This document shows positions 1 through 6,724 of a DNA stretch of 13,065 nucleotides, one piece after another (the stretch's first letter is position 1; every line of letters begins with the position of its first letter). Source of the stretch: an uncultured Eubacteriales bacterium (GTDB lineage Bacteria > Bacillota > Clostridia > Oscillospirales > UBA644); NCBI GenBank assembly GCA_959604355.1, contig CAUHAO010000033.1, forward strand, positions 1 to 13,065, written 5' to 3'. The notes under the pieces were generated by a model, which saw only the letters and a list, made by a program, of their open reading frames with translations, searched no databases and was not told the origin of the DNA. A program made the position numbers and the translations under genes.

Positions 1-161
1 GTACTGTCGAGTTTTCCGACATAGTACGAGTCGACAAGGTTGTAGAACGACGATATAAGCATGCTTATGATCGTCGGGAAAGAAAGTCTGCATATAAGTC
101 CGGGGATCTTCGCCTGCGTCATTTGTATGTATTTTTCAGTTCTTCTGTCACTTTGTTCCAT
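1..161 (-). CDS. MATE-family transporter, N-terminal fragment
   Basis: Only the first 53 codons are inside the window; the gene runs off the left edge. The protein starts at an ATG whose last base is 161, with GGAG about 10 bases upstream. After a short polar head it reads MTQAKIPGLICRLSFPTIIS and then SMLISSFYNLVDSYYVGKL. That is the typical start of MATE (multi-antimicrobial extrusion) proteins: a basic and proline-containing lead, then TM1 with a PTIISML-like stretch and the N-x-x-D-x-x-x-V-G loop. MATE proteins are inner-membrane cation/drug antiporters with 12 helices. The gene begins only 16 bases after the T-tract of a terminator, so it either has a promoter I cannot see or depends on readthrough. 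The substrate cannot be inferred from this fragment, and a link to the upstream sugar operon is not shown. Confidence 0.85.
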   Translation of the reverse strand, partial: MEQSDRRTEKYIQMTQAKIPGLICRLSFPTIISMLISSFYNLVDSYYVGKLDS

Positions 162-176
162 TTGCGCCGTCTCCGT

Positions 177-216
177 AAAAAGAAGCAAGGCAGACACAGA
201 GGCCCGTGCCTGCCTT
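177..216 (-). terminator. Rho-independent terminator after the region C operon
   Basis: A 7-bp stem (187-193 with 210-216, AAGGCAG/CTGCCTT) is extended by CAC/GTG across one mismatch. On the minus strand it is followed by a T-rich run at 186-177 (GCTTCTTTTT). It begins 14 bases after the stop codon of the YjbQ-like gene, as expected for the end of an operon. The next gene's start codon (161) lies 15 bases beyond the T-tract, so the element could also act as an attenuator between the operon and the MATE gene. Confidence 0.75.
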
Positions 217-230
217 AAAAAGTGCAAGAC

Positions 231-734
231 TTATTTGTCTCCCATTACCATAATCTCAACGACACGGTCTCTTTCGCGGACCTGATCCCAGTCGATGAAA
301 TAGACGAATCCGAAATCACCGAGAGAGAGCTTGCCGTTTTCGACAACAATAGTCTCGCTTCTGCCGAAGAGGCAGGAACGGAGATGTGCGTCGGTGTTAA
401 GGCTGCCCTTGGGCTCTTCATCCGGGAATGTGAGCGCGAATTCGATGTGCTTCGGACCGGGATGATGATACTGCCCTTCAGTACGGCAGGTGGGGATAAG
501 CTTTTCCATTATTTCGATAATGTCCATCTGAAGGAATTCTCTGCCGAAATAGTTCGTGTCATGAGAGCATTCCTGGATCATTACGGAGCAGGTGGTGTGA
601 TGAGAATAAACGGTGCAGGTACCCATTTTGATACCGGACTCTTCGACTGCCTTCTTTACTTCCGCAGTAACGTTGTGAAAACAGGGCATGTGGTCGTGAG
701 AGTGTACTTTAACCTTTTTGAGATATGTTGCCAT
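231..734 (-). CDS. YjbQ/UPF0047 family protein (secondary thiamine-phosphate synthase type)
   Basis: The protein has 167 aa and is the last gene of the operon. Family hallmarks are visible: SHHTTCSVMIQE at residues 44-55 (the usual H-T-S/T-x-x-x-x-x-x-E block), HHPGPKH around 90-96, TDAHLRSCLFGRSETI at 114-129, and GKLSLGDFGFVYFIDWD followed by RERDR near the C-terminus. YjbQ proteins are small cytosolic beta-barrel, trimer-forming metal-site proteins. Some show weak thiamine-phosphate synthase activity in vitro, but their physiological role is unsettled. At 167 aa this one is longer than the usual 130-140, with the extra length around residues 55-105. The start is fixed by AGGAGGAT six bases upstream of the ATG. 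It is separated from the TIM-like gene by 57 bases, the largest gap in the operon, in which I see no convincing promoter. Placement at the end of a sugar operon suggests a metabolic or damage-control role for a sugar phosphate, but this is inference. Confidence 0.9.
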   Translation of the reverse strand: MATYLKKVKVHSHDHMPCFHNVTAEVKKAVEESGIKMGTCTVYSHHTTCSVMIQECSHDTNYFGREFLQMDIIEIMEKLIPTCRTEGQYHHPGPKHIEFALTFPDEEPKGSLNTDAHLRSCLFGRSETIVVENGKLSLGDFGFVYFIDWDQVRERDRVVEIMVMGDK

Positions 735-791
735 TTGAGTATCCTCCTATTGAAGTTGATTGATTTTATTTGAAAGTGTTTGCATACAAAG

Positions 792-1493
792 TTAAGAGTG
801 AACCTCATCCCACGCCTTACGCAGCGCATGGAGCATTTCCTCGACCATCGCGTCGGGATCCGCGGCTTTGATTATTCCGCTCGTGCTTCCCGTTGCCATA
901 GCTCCCATTTTAATGGTGTTATAAACATCATTGCCGTTGGAAATTCCCGCGCCCTGGAGCACCATTATCGACGGGTCAACTTTTGCGACCATTTCGATGG
1001 TCTCGCGTACATAGTTGCTGTCGCTCGTGACGCCCGTACCGATAAGTTCTGTGGGCTCTGCGACGATAAGATTCGGGTGCATGTTCGCTATCTCGACGAT
1101 ATCTTTAACGGAACTGCCGCAAACGATTGTTCCGAGTCCCACTTCATCCGCACGTGCGATAGTCTGACGCAGAACGTCCATCGTGAGCGGTTTTTCAGCA
1201 TGGTTGAGCATTACGCCGACCGCGCCTGCGGCCTTGACGGCTTCGGGAAGAACCGAACCGAGCCCTCTGCCTATCGGGAGAGGATCCATGTGCTGAGCAA
1301 AAACGAGGATTCTCTCGGTATTCTGCGCAAGCAGGCTTATGTCGGTATACTGGGGCGTAACTATAACGTCAACATCGTATTTTGCTGCGACACGGTCAAT
1401 CGTTTTTGCGAGATGAAGCATTTTTTCGCCGTAAAGATAAGCTTTTGGGCCTATTTCGAAAAACGGCGCTCTGATATGAAAACCTCTGTACAT
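792..1493 (-). CDS. Triosephosphate isomerase-like protein, archaeal type
   Basis: The protein has 233 aa, short like archaeal TIM rather than the ~250 aa of bacterial TpiA. Catalytic residues are all present: Lys17 (in GPKAYLYG), His98 (MLNHAEKP, equivalent to the NHSERR block) and Glu146 (AEPTELIGTG, equivalent to the AxEPxELIGTG of archaeal TIMs). The phosphate grip is GAGISNGND (181-189) plus GSTSGI (202-207). The segments FAQHMDP and GSVLPEAVKAAGAVG also follow the archaeal pattern. The altered loop (HAEKP instead of HSERR) and the long N-terminal lead make a non-glycolytic substrate plausible, such as a ketose or aldose phosphate, as seen for TIM-like tetrulose-phosphate isomerases in erythritol catabolism. 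The gene starts 3 bases after the SIS gene's stop. Its ribosome binding site (AAGGAAG) is about 11 bases from the ATG, so translational coupling is likely. The fold assignment is firm; the substrate is open. Confidence 0.9.
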   Translation of the reverse strand: MYRGFHIRAPFFEIGPKAYLYGEKMLHLAKTIDRVAAKYDVDVIVTPQYTDISLLAQNTERILVFAQHMDPLPIGRGLGSVLPEAVKAAGAVGVMLNHAEKPLTMDVLRQTIARADEVGLGTIVCGSSVKDIVEIANMHPNLIVAEPTELIGTGVTSDSNYVRETIEMVAKVDPSIMVLQGAGISNGNDVYNTIKMGAMATGSTSGIIKAADPDAMVEEMLHALRKAWDEVHS

Positions 1494-1496
1494 GAT

Positions 1497-2105
1497 TTAC
1501 TTTGCTTCCTTTTCGGTATGATTTAGAGCCGCGCCGACAGCCCCGCCGGGATGAATGAGCGCAAACATCTCATTTGTATAATTTGTCTTAATAATAAGTG
1601 AGGATAGAAGAGCGTCGAAAAGCGCTATGGTCGTTACATAGCTTGCCGTTGCCATATTGCCCGTCGGATCGCTTTCACATTTTATCTTCATCGGAAGAAT
1701 GATGTCCGCAGCTTTCGCAAGAGGAGAATCCATATTCTCCGTAACGGCGATAAGAGTCGCGCCTTTCTTGACGCATACGTCGATTATCGGCAGCAGTTCA
1801 ACGGTTTTTCCGCCTCTGGATACCATAACCATAACGTCTTCTTTTTTAAGACCGCCGAGTCCCCCGTGAACAGCTTCGCAGGGGGGCATGAACATCGCGC
1901 CTTTTTCTATGCAGCACAGAGAATGCGCAAATTTCTTCGCCGCAACACCGGAAGAACCGCTCGCACAGGTCATTATGCGAGGTGCCGCAGCTATCGCGTC
2001 GACAGCTTTCATGAACGCTTCGTCGTCCATGTATTCTTTCAACGCAAGTATAGCTTCTGCCTCGATATCAAGCGACTTTTTTGCCGCCTCAAGAGCTTTA
2101 TCCAT
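1497..2105 (-). CDS. SIS-domain sugar-phosphate isomerase, KdsD/GutQ-like, without CBS domains
   Basis: The protein has 202 aa from the ATG at 2103-2105. Longer in-frame extensions overlap the upstream gene. This ATG has GAGGT nine bases before it and lies 2 bases from the preceding stop. Motifs follow arabinose-5-phosphate isomerases: CASGSSGVAAKK (47-58), EAVHGGLGGLKKEDV (77-91, matching the EAxHGDLG block), SRGGKTVELL (96-105, normally SxSGET) and HPGGAVGAAL (185-194, whose His is the family's catalytic histidine). KdsD and GutQ carry two C-terminal CBS domains; this protein stops after the SIS domain, as do some KpsF-like catabolic enzymes. It probably interconverts a ketose and an aldose phosphate in the cytosol, downstream of the FGGY kinase. 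The SGE to GGK change in the phosphate-binding loop is unusual. 6-phospho-3-hexuloisomerase is less likely given the EAxHG and HPGG blocks. Confidence 0.88.
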   Translation of the reverse strand: MDKALEAAKKSLDIEAEAILALKEYMDDEAFMKAVDAIAAAPRIMTCASGSSGVAAKKFAHSLCCIEKGAMFMPPCEAVHGGLGGLKKEDVMVMVSRGGKTVELLPIIDVCVKKGATLIAVTENMDSPLAKAADIILPMKIKCESDPTGNMATASYVTTIALFDALLSSLIIKTNYTNEMFALIHPGGAVGAALNHTEKEAK

Positions 2106-2107
2106 CT

Positions 2108-3457
2108 TTATATTACCTCGATTCCAAGTATTTTGCACAAATACTTCATCTTGCGCATATTCTGTTCGGGGTCGCCGAAAGCGATGATGTAATGCTGACA
2201 CATGACTTTTTCCGCAAAATCTTCAACGTCATCCATGACGATTTCAAGACCGGGAAGCTGAGGTGCGGGCTGAGTCCAGCCGCATTCTTCCCATTTTCTG
2301 GGCTCGACGCCCCATCCCTTGACCATGTGCATGGTGTATTTATCTCCGCAAGATCCGAGACGGAACATCGTAACGTCACCCGTGCGTACTTTGGAAACAT
2401 TGAGTATACCTTCTGACAGTTCGCCGAACGCCGCGGGCATAACGGTGACGTCTCCCTTGACGACTTCCTTCGGAACGAAATCGGGAACGCCTGCAAGGAC
2501 TCTGTCTTCAAAGAATTCGTAGAATTCAAGATATGCGCCTATCTGACCCGTAAGGAAGTGTACCATCATCTGAGTCACGCAGCCCAGAGAGTCGTTTTCC
2601 GGGACGGTGCAGACACCTTCGTTGTCCGCAAGGAGCATGAATATCGGTGCGGGAGGGAAACCAAGGAGTTTCTTCATACCGTCAACGTCTTTGAGTGAAA
2701 CGGCTGTATAGCCGCGCTCATCGATTAGGCTCTTTACCGCGAGATAATACCCTGCCGCTTTGAGCAGCCCCTCCTTTTTCGCGGGCTTGAGGAAGTTCCA
2801 GTTCATTTTTTCGGCAACGACGGCTTCTTTTTCGGCATCCGTTATCTTTTCGTAGCGCTGCTGTATTTCGAGCAGCTCAAACGTCTCGATTTCGGGACCA
2901 ACGACTCGTTTAAGAGAAGAGCCGTCAAAAAGCGTTCCGTAAAGGTTCATATCACGGTATCCGCCCATGCCGGCCTTTGCGCCGCGGAGCGCTTTGGCGG
3001 CGGATGCCGCCGCGCAGAAGTCCATGACTTTCTGAACATTGGAGGGCTTGCCGATGATATCATAGATATAAGCAAATTTATAGCCGAGGTCTGCCATTGT
3101 CTTTCTCAGGGCAGTAGTACCCGCCTGGTCTGCGGTAGTGACGGTCCTCTCGCCTTCCATCCAGCCGCAGAGGCCCCAGAGAACCATCGGAATGTGTCTG
3201 AATTTTTCGGCAACTTTGATTACCGCATGGGTGGGTATCCAGCCGGCAATGCAAAGGACGAGGACATCAAAATCCTTACCCGAAAGCTCGGAAATGGCAT
3301 GATTTACGTCTTTTTCTTCGTAGTCGTCTGTAATGGGATAAACGGAAACGAGATCTGCGCCGGCTTTTTCAAGGTCTTTTGCCGCCGCTTCGCATTTTCT
3401 CACAATGACTTCTTTTGGAGTATTTACCTCTCCGAAGCCTGCAAATGCTATTTTCAT
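2108..3457 (-). CDS. L-fucose/L-arabinose isomerase-family protein
   Basis: The protein has 449 aa. Its overall pattern is that of the fucose/arabinose isomerase superfamily. An N-terminal Rossmann-like half (MKIAFAGFGEV at 1-11, then DFDVLVLCIAGWIPTHAV, then HIPMVLWGL) is followed by a C-terminal catalytic half with LADNEG (276-281), VPENDSLG (285-292), FFEDRVLAG (315-323), TMHMVKGWG (375-383) and QHYIIAFGD (421-429). These enzymes use Mn2+ to interconvert aldoses and ketoses. By position, Glu287, Glu317 or Asp318, His377 and His422 are candidate metal/active-site residues; this is a by-eye alignment. It is shorter than FucI (~590 aa) and AraA (~500 aa), so it belongs to one of the small uncharacterised subgroups. 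It follows the FGGY kinase by 23 bases, with AAGGGG before the ATG. Together they would turn a free aldose into a ketose phosphate. The sugar is not identifiable from sequence. Confidence 0.8.
   Translation of the reverse strand: MKIAFAGFGEVNTPKEVIVRKCEAAAKDLEKAGADLVSVYPITDDYEEKDVNHAISELSGKDFDVLVLCIAGWIPTHAVIKVAEKFRHIPMVLWGLCGWMEGERTVTTADQAGTTALRKTMADLGYKFAYIYDIIGKPSNVQKVMDFCAAASAAKALRGAKAGMGGYRDMNLYGTLFDGSSLKRVVGPEIETFELLEIQQRYEKITDAEKEAVVAEKMNWNFLKPAKKEGLLKAAGYYLAVKSLIDERGYTAVSLKDVDGMKKLLGFPPAPIFMLLADNEGVCTVPENDSLGCVTQMMVHFLTGQIGAYLEFYEFFEDRVLAGVPDFVPKEVVKGDVTVMPAAFGELSEGILNVSKVRTGDVTMFRLGSCGDKYTMHMVKGWGVEPRKWEECGWTQPAPQLPGLEIVMDDVEDFAEKVMCQHYIIAFGDPEQNMRKMKYLCKILGIEVI
2115..2119 (-). promoter_or_regulatory. 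Ribosome binding site that sets the SIS gene start
   Basis: GAGGT on the minus strand lies nine bases before the ATG at 2105 and inside the last codons of the sugar isomerase gene. It supports this start over the in-frame ATG at 2201, which would give 32 unrelated, arginine-rich residues inside the upstream gene. Confidence 0.7.
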
Positions 3458-3480
3458 AGGTTGTTTCCCCTTTCTTTATA

Positions 3481-4875
3481 TCAGTTAAGTTTACTGTCAA
3501 GTTTTTTGTAGTTTTCGTATACGAAGGATACGTCCTCTCCCGACGGAGAATAAGTTTTGTCCGTACATATATCCTCGCACGCTTTTTCCACGCTATCGAA
3601 TATTCCCACGCCGACACCCGCAAGTATTGCCGAACCGAGACATGCTGTCTCTTTATTTTTGAGAGTGACGAGTTTTTTCTGCGTAATATCGGCCTTTATG
3701 CCGCACCACAGAGGGCTGCCTGCGCCGCCGCCCATCGCGCGTATTTCGTCTATATCGAGATTTATGTAGTCAAGGTTGTCTTTAAGCATGCAGGCGACGC
3801 CTTCAAGTATCGCTCTGGTGGCGTGAGCTCGCGTATGAGCAAGCGTGAAGCCGTTGAAGCAGCCGCGAGCATCGGGGTTGTATTTCGGGGTCGTCGACCC
3901 GCAAAGATGGGGCAGCATCACAAGACCTTCGCAACCGTAAGGCACTTTTGCGGCAATATCGTCGAGCTGAGCAAACGTAAAATCTTCCGCAAAATTGTTT
4001 TTGAACCATTTGAGCGCCATTCCCGCCGCAGGAGTCCAGAGAACAAGCGCATAGGAATTGTTAAAATTGTAATGACACGGAATCTTGCTTTCGGGACGGT
4101 ATTCGGGAATCTTGCCGCATGGCACGAAAAGCACCATTGCCGTACCCGTCATTTCGCTTATCATGCCTTCGCGTATAACGCCCGCACCGATAGCTCCCGC
4201 TATCTGGTCCATCGCTCCCGTGACAACCGCCGTACCGTTATATTCGCCGATTTTCACGGCGCTGTCATTGAGTTGAGGCAGCTGTGCTTCCGAAACGCCG
4301 ATAAAATCGAGCATTTCTTTCCACCAGCAGCCTTTTGTGATGTCAAAATAAATCGTTGACGACTGCAGAGTCTTTTCGGTGACAAATTTACCGGTGAGTT
4401 TGAAGAGAATCCAGTCTTCAAGCAAAAATATCTTCTTTGTTTTTGCGAAAATATCAGGCATATTGCGCTTGACCCAAAGAAGTTTGCAAGCGGGCCATGT
4501 CGCCGTTATCTCAGCCTGTCCCGTGACCTCATAGACACGTTTCTGTCCGAAATGCGCTTCTATATCTTCAGCCTCTTTCGTCGCGCGGTTATCGAGCCAG
4601 ACGATGGCGTTCGTAAGAGGTATCCCCGCTTCGTCCGTGAGAATGAGCGTTTCACATTGAGTATCAATGCTCATTGCTTCGATTTTTTTGTCGCCTGCAC
4701 ATTCGTTTATCGCCTTAAGAAAAAGTCTGAAATATTCTTCGGCATCAAACTCCACCCTGTCGCCCTCTGTTATGAGCGTGTAATCAACAAGGGATGAAGA
4801 GATCATTTTTTTGTTTTCATCGAACACCGCCGCTTTTATCGACGTCGTTCCGATATCCGCACCGAGTAAGTACAT
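3481..4875 (-). CDS. FGGY-family carbohydrate kinase (xylulokinase-like)
   Basis: The protein has 464 aa. The N-terminal domain opens with GADIGTTSIKAAVFD (5-19, phosphate-1 motif) and contains WLDNRA (93-98). The catalytic base is Asp223 in TGAMDQIAGAIGAG. The C-terminal domain has the FGGY signature-2 region at 381-396 (GGGAGSPLW then ADI) and SAILAGVGVG as the last nucleotide-site element. FGGY kinases phosphorylate sugars and polyols such as xylulose, ribulose, fuculose, glycerol and erythritol with ATP in the cytosol. Overall character is closest to xylulokinase or related ketopentose kinases. Its stop abuts the isomerase gene and its ATG is immediately adjacent to the stop of the upstream ceramidase-like gene (0-bp gap), with GGAGGTAAATA before the ATG. 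The expected job is to phosphorylate the ketose made by the neighbouring isomerase. Confidence 0.93.
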   Translation of the reverse strand: MYLLGADIGTTSIKAAVFDENKKMISSSLVDYTLITEGDRVEFDAEEYFRLFLKAINECAGDKKIEAMSIDTQCETLILTDEAGIPLTNAIVWLDNRATKEAEDIEAHFGQKRVYEVTGQAEITATWPACKLLWVKRNMPDIFAKTKKIFLLEDWILFKLTGKFVTEKTLQSSTIYFDITKGCWWKEMLDFIGVSEAQLPQLNDSAVKIGEYNGTAVVTGAMDQIAGAIGAGVIREGMISEMTGTAMVLFVPCGKIPEYRPESKIPCHYNFNNSYALVLWTPAAGMALKWFKNNFAEDFTFAQLDDIAAKVPYGCEGLVMLPHLCGSTTPKYNPDARGCFNGFTLAHTRAHATRAILEGVACMLKDNLDYINLDIDEIRAMGGGAGSPLWCGIKADITQKKLVTLKNKETACLGSAILAGVGVGIFDSVEKACEDICTDKTYSPSGEDVSFVYENYKKLDSKLN

Positions 4876-6375
4876 TTATTTACCTCCGTCGGTAAACATA
4901 CCGTTTATCTTGTCGAGAGTCACTTTCACAAGCTGCGCGCCGCCGTCATGACCGACGAATCCGCTGGAGACGTATGCGGAATAATGTCCGCCCTTCTCCG
5001 CCTTTTCCGTGGGCAAATACGCGTCGTTTCCGCACGCAAGCTGAATAAGGAACGTCTGGTGGGCAAAGCTTCTCGCTCTTATCTGATTGGCATAATCAAG
5101 GAAAAGCTCGAACGGATTGGACGCGAACGCGATATTTCCTACGCGCACGATATGTATCTCCGCCTTATGTACAGACTGTGTCTGCTGCTGCTCGTAGCGC
5201 GCCATCGTTCCGGCGTAAACGTGCATCGCGGCGCTGTCCGCGTAATCAAAGACCTTTTTAGGTGAATTTTCTATATATTCGCGGATACTCTTTTCCGCGT
5301 TTTTATTATCCTCGTCCGACACTCTGCGCAGAGGCATATCGAGCACGAATGCGTCATGTATGACAGGAGCTTCATCATAAAGCTCGTCGGGCTGTATTTC
5401 GTCAAATATCGCTTCTATTTCCGTGGCTATACGGCGTCCGACAGTCCATGAGCCTTTTATATCAAACATAGACGGGTCTGCTTTGCGCGGGAGAGGATTC
5501 GGACGCACGACGTTGGGATCGTCTATCGGCGTTTCGGGCTGTACCCAGCGCACAAGGTCGCGCGGACATTGATCGCCCGCGGGCGCGCAGAGCGGCAGAA
5601 CGAATATTCCGGGACCGAAGGTTTCGCGCAGCAGATGCTTGACCTTTCCCCAATAGTCCGAGGAAATGAAACTTCTCTGCTCGAGTATCTGCGCCGGGCA
5701 TGCAATGTTTGCAACAATGCCCGTTATATGTTTTTCATCGTCAAACGCATAAATAAGCTCAATACCCGAGTCATTTCCGCCTTCAAGCGCGATAAAATCG
5801 GGAGTGTTTGAGTCTCCCCACATTTTTGCCGTACCGTCGGCATAGCATACACGGCGATTCATTCCTACCGCAGCACGCCCGAAAGCGTTCGCGATATACG
5901 CGTGCTTTCTGCTCTGCCATGCTTTAATAATGGCTGAGGAAACCTTGTCGGCAAGGAATTCCGTCGCATCCTCGTCGGATATCACGTTATCGTCCGCAGT
6001 GACTTTTTCCTGATAGTCCCTGTCTGCGGGGAGATAGCGGCGCAAAACGTCAAGCGACGATATTTGACCGCCCTCCTCCATTATGTACTGCAGAGAGGTG
6101 TGGGTATGGGTCGCGTTTATTATTACTTTCATCGGGTCGAGTCCGTCCGCGGCGTCGAGGCGTGCGCGCACACGTTTCATCAGCGGCAGATAAACCCCCT
6201 CAAGGTCGCACGAACAGATAACGACATGATCGTCACCGTCATCTATCGCCATTGCGGTGGCTGTAACGGGAGTCTCGACGTATTCGGAAATACGTTCGAA
6301 AAATTGCCCGTAAAGACGAACTTTTTTCTGCGGGACAAAACTCTCTTCAGCCCAACCTATGCGCAATTTTCCCAT
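4876..6375 (-). CDS. Neutral/alkaline ceramidase-fold hydrolase (cytoplasmic subfamily)
   Basis: The protein has 499 aa and is the first gene of the operon. It resembles the N-terminal domain of neutral/alkaline non-lysosomal ceramidases: KLRIGWAEESFVP (3-15), TATAMAIDDGDDHVV (38-52), INATHTHTS (86-94, the zinc-binding HTH block), NIACPAQILE (223-232) with SSDYWGK (238-244), and APAGDQCPRD (264-273). No signal peptide is visible, so it is probably cytoplasmic, unlike secreted ceramidases. From memory, true ceramidases have His in the first of the last two blocks and a nucleophilic Ser in the second (GDxSPN). Here both are Cys (Cys226 and Cys270). This argues against ceramide as substrate; proteins of this group often sit in carbohydrate loci and may cleave an amide or ester on a sugar conjugate. 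The start is supported by GGAGG eight bases upstream, 35 bases below a strong promoter. Confidence 0.8.
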   Translation of the reverse strand: MGKLRIGWAEESFVPQKKVRLYGQFFERISEYVETPVTATAMAIDDGDDHVVICSCDLEGVYLPLMKRVRARLDAADGLDPMKVIINATHTHTSLQYIMEEGGQISSLDVLRRYLPADRDYQEKVTADDNVISDEDATEFLADKVSSAIIKAWQSRKHAYIANAFGRAAVGMNRRVCYADGTAKMWGDSNTPDFIALEGGNDSGIELIYAFDDEKHITGIVANIACPAQILEQRSFISSDYWGKVKHLLRETFGPGIFVLPLCAPAGDQCPRDLVRWVQPETPIDDPNVVRPNPLPRKADPSMFDIKGSWTVGRRIATEIEAIFDEIQPDELYDEAPVIHDAFVLDMPLRRVSDEDNKNAEKSIREYIENSPKKVFDYADSAAMHVYAGTMARYEQQQTQSVHKAEIHIVRVGNIAFASNPFELFLDYANQIRARSFAHQTFLIQLACGNDAYLPTEKAEKGGHYSAYVSSGFVGHDGGAQLVKVTLDKINGMFTDGGK

Positions 6376-6408
6376 TCCTCGCCCTCCGATAAAAATACAT
6401 TATATTCC

Positions 6409-6429
6409 AATATGATATTTTATCATATT
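6409..6429. promoter_or_regulatory. Candidate operator: perfect 9-3-9 inverted repeat
   Basis: AATATGATA (6409-6417), then TTT, then the exact reverse complement (6421-6429). The palindrome covers the whole -10 box of the leftward promoter and its presumed start-site side. A bound dimer there would block initiation of the region C operon. It is AT-rich and does not match a regulator site I can name with confidence. No regulator gene is present in the window. Confidence 0.6.
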
Positions 6430-6445
6430 ATTTAATATTTGTCAA
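6417..6445 (-). promoter_or_regulatory. Sigma-A promoter of the region C operon
   Basis: On the minus strand, TTGACA (6445-6440, a perfect -35) is followed after 17 bases by TAAAAT (6422-6417), with TGA just before the -10 (extended -10). Transcription would start near 6410 and give a leader of about 35 bases with a strong GGAGG before the ATG at 6375. The -35 sits inside a second short palindrome, TGTCA-A-TGACA (6440-6450). Confidence 0.85.
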
Positions 6446-6474
6446 TGACATATTTGTTAAAACAAGCCGCAGGG

Positions 6475-6503
6475 TTGACTTTTCGGCAAAAATGATGTAT
6501 AAT
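6475..6503 (+). promoter_or_regulatory. Sigma-A promoter of the small plus-strand gene
   Basis: TTGACT (6475-6480), 17-base spacer, then TATAAT (6498-6503, perfect -10). Predicted start is near 6510, giving a short leader of about 20 bases with GGAGG at 6517-6521. Its -35 is 29 bases from the -35 of the leftward promoter, so the two are back to back. Confidence 0.85.
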
Positions 6504-6516
6504 CGAAAGTGAAAAC

Positions 6517-6521
6517 GGAGG
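6517..6521 (+). promoter_or_regulatory. Ribosome binding site that sets the start of the 64-aa gene
   Basis: GGAGG is followed by eight bases and ATG at 6530. The in-frame GTG at 6509 would lie at the predicted transcription start with no room for a ribosome binding site, so ATG 6530 is chosen. Confidence 0.8.
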
Positions 6522-6529
6522 CGGTTAAA

Positions 6530-6724
6530 ATGGAGAAAAAAGGTCCTCAGGAATCTATGTGTCAGAGATGTCTTTATTACGATTACGACGAAGAATCGGG
6601 CGAAGATTGCTGTCAGCTGTATCTTGACGAAGACGAGATGGTCTCGTTCATCGGCAGACGAACCGCGCGCTGCCCGTATTTTCGAGATTACGACGAGTAC
6701 AAGACCGTCAGAAAGCAGAACTGA
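6530..6724 (+). CDS. Small acidic CxxC protein, DUF6472-like
   Basis: The protein has 64 aa. A Cys pair opens the domain (Cys11-x-x-Cys14 in MCQRCLYYDYDEE), followed by CC at 27-28, an acidic LDEDEM stretch (32-37), RCPYF with Cys48, and DEYKTVRKQN at the C-terminus. The pattern CxxCxxYxYDEE, LDEDEM, CPY/F and DEYxxxRKQ is one I associate with DUF6472, a small Clostridia protein family with no known function; this is recall, not a search. Four cysteines spaced this way could bind one zinc or iron ion. It is divergently transcribed from the sugar operon with its own strong promoter, and no partner gene follows before the terminator at 6928. It is probably a conserved housekeeping-type neighbour rather than part of the sugar pathway. 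Confidence 0.8.
   Translation: MEKKGPQESMCQRCLYYDYDEESGEDCCQLYLDEDEMVSFIGRRTARCPYFRDYDEYKTVRKQN

Noticed and set aside
735..791. Possible internal promoter before the YjbQ-like gene
   Set aside because: The gap is AT-rich, but I could not find a -35/-10 pair with acceptable spacing and match.
780..1526. A 248-codon open frame on the plus strand opposite the TIM-like gene
   Set aside because: It is antisense to a gene with clear catalytic motifs, has no ribosome binding site, and its residues (rich in Arg, His and Cys) match no family I know.
2106..2201. A longer SIS protein starting at the ATG at 2201
   Set aside because: The extra 32 residues overlap the upstream isomerase gene and look non-natural; the ATG at 2105 has a proper ribosome binding site and fits the family's length.
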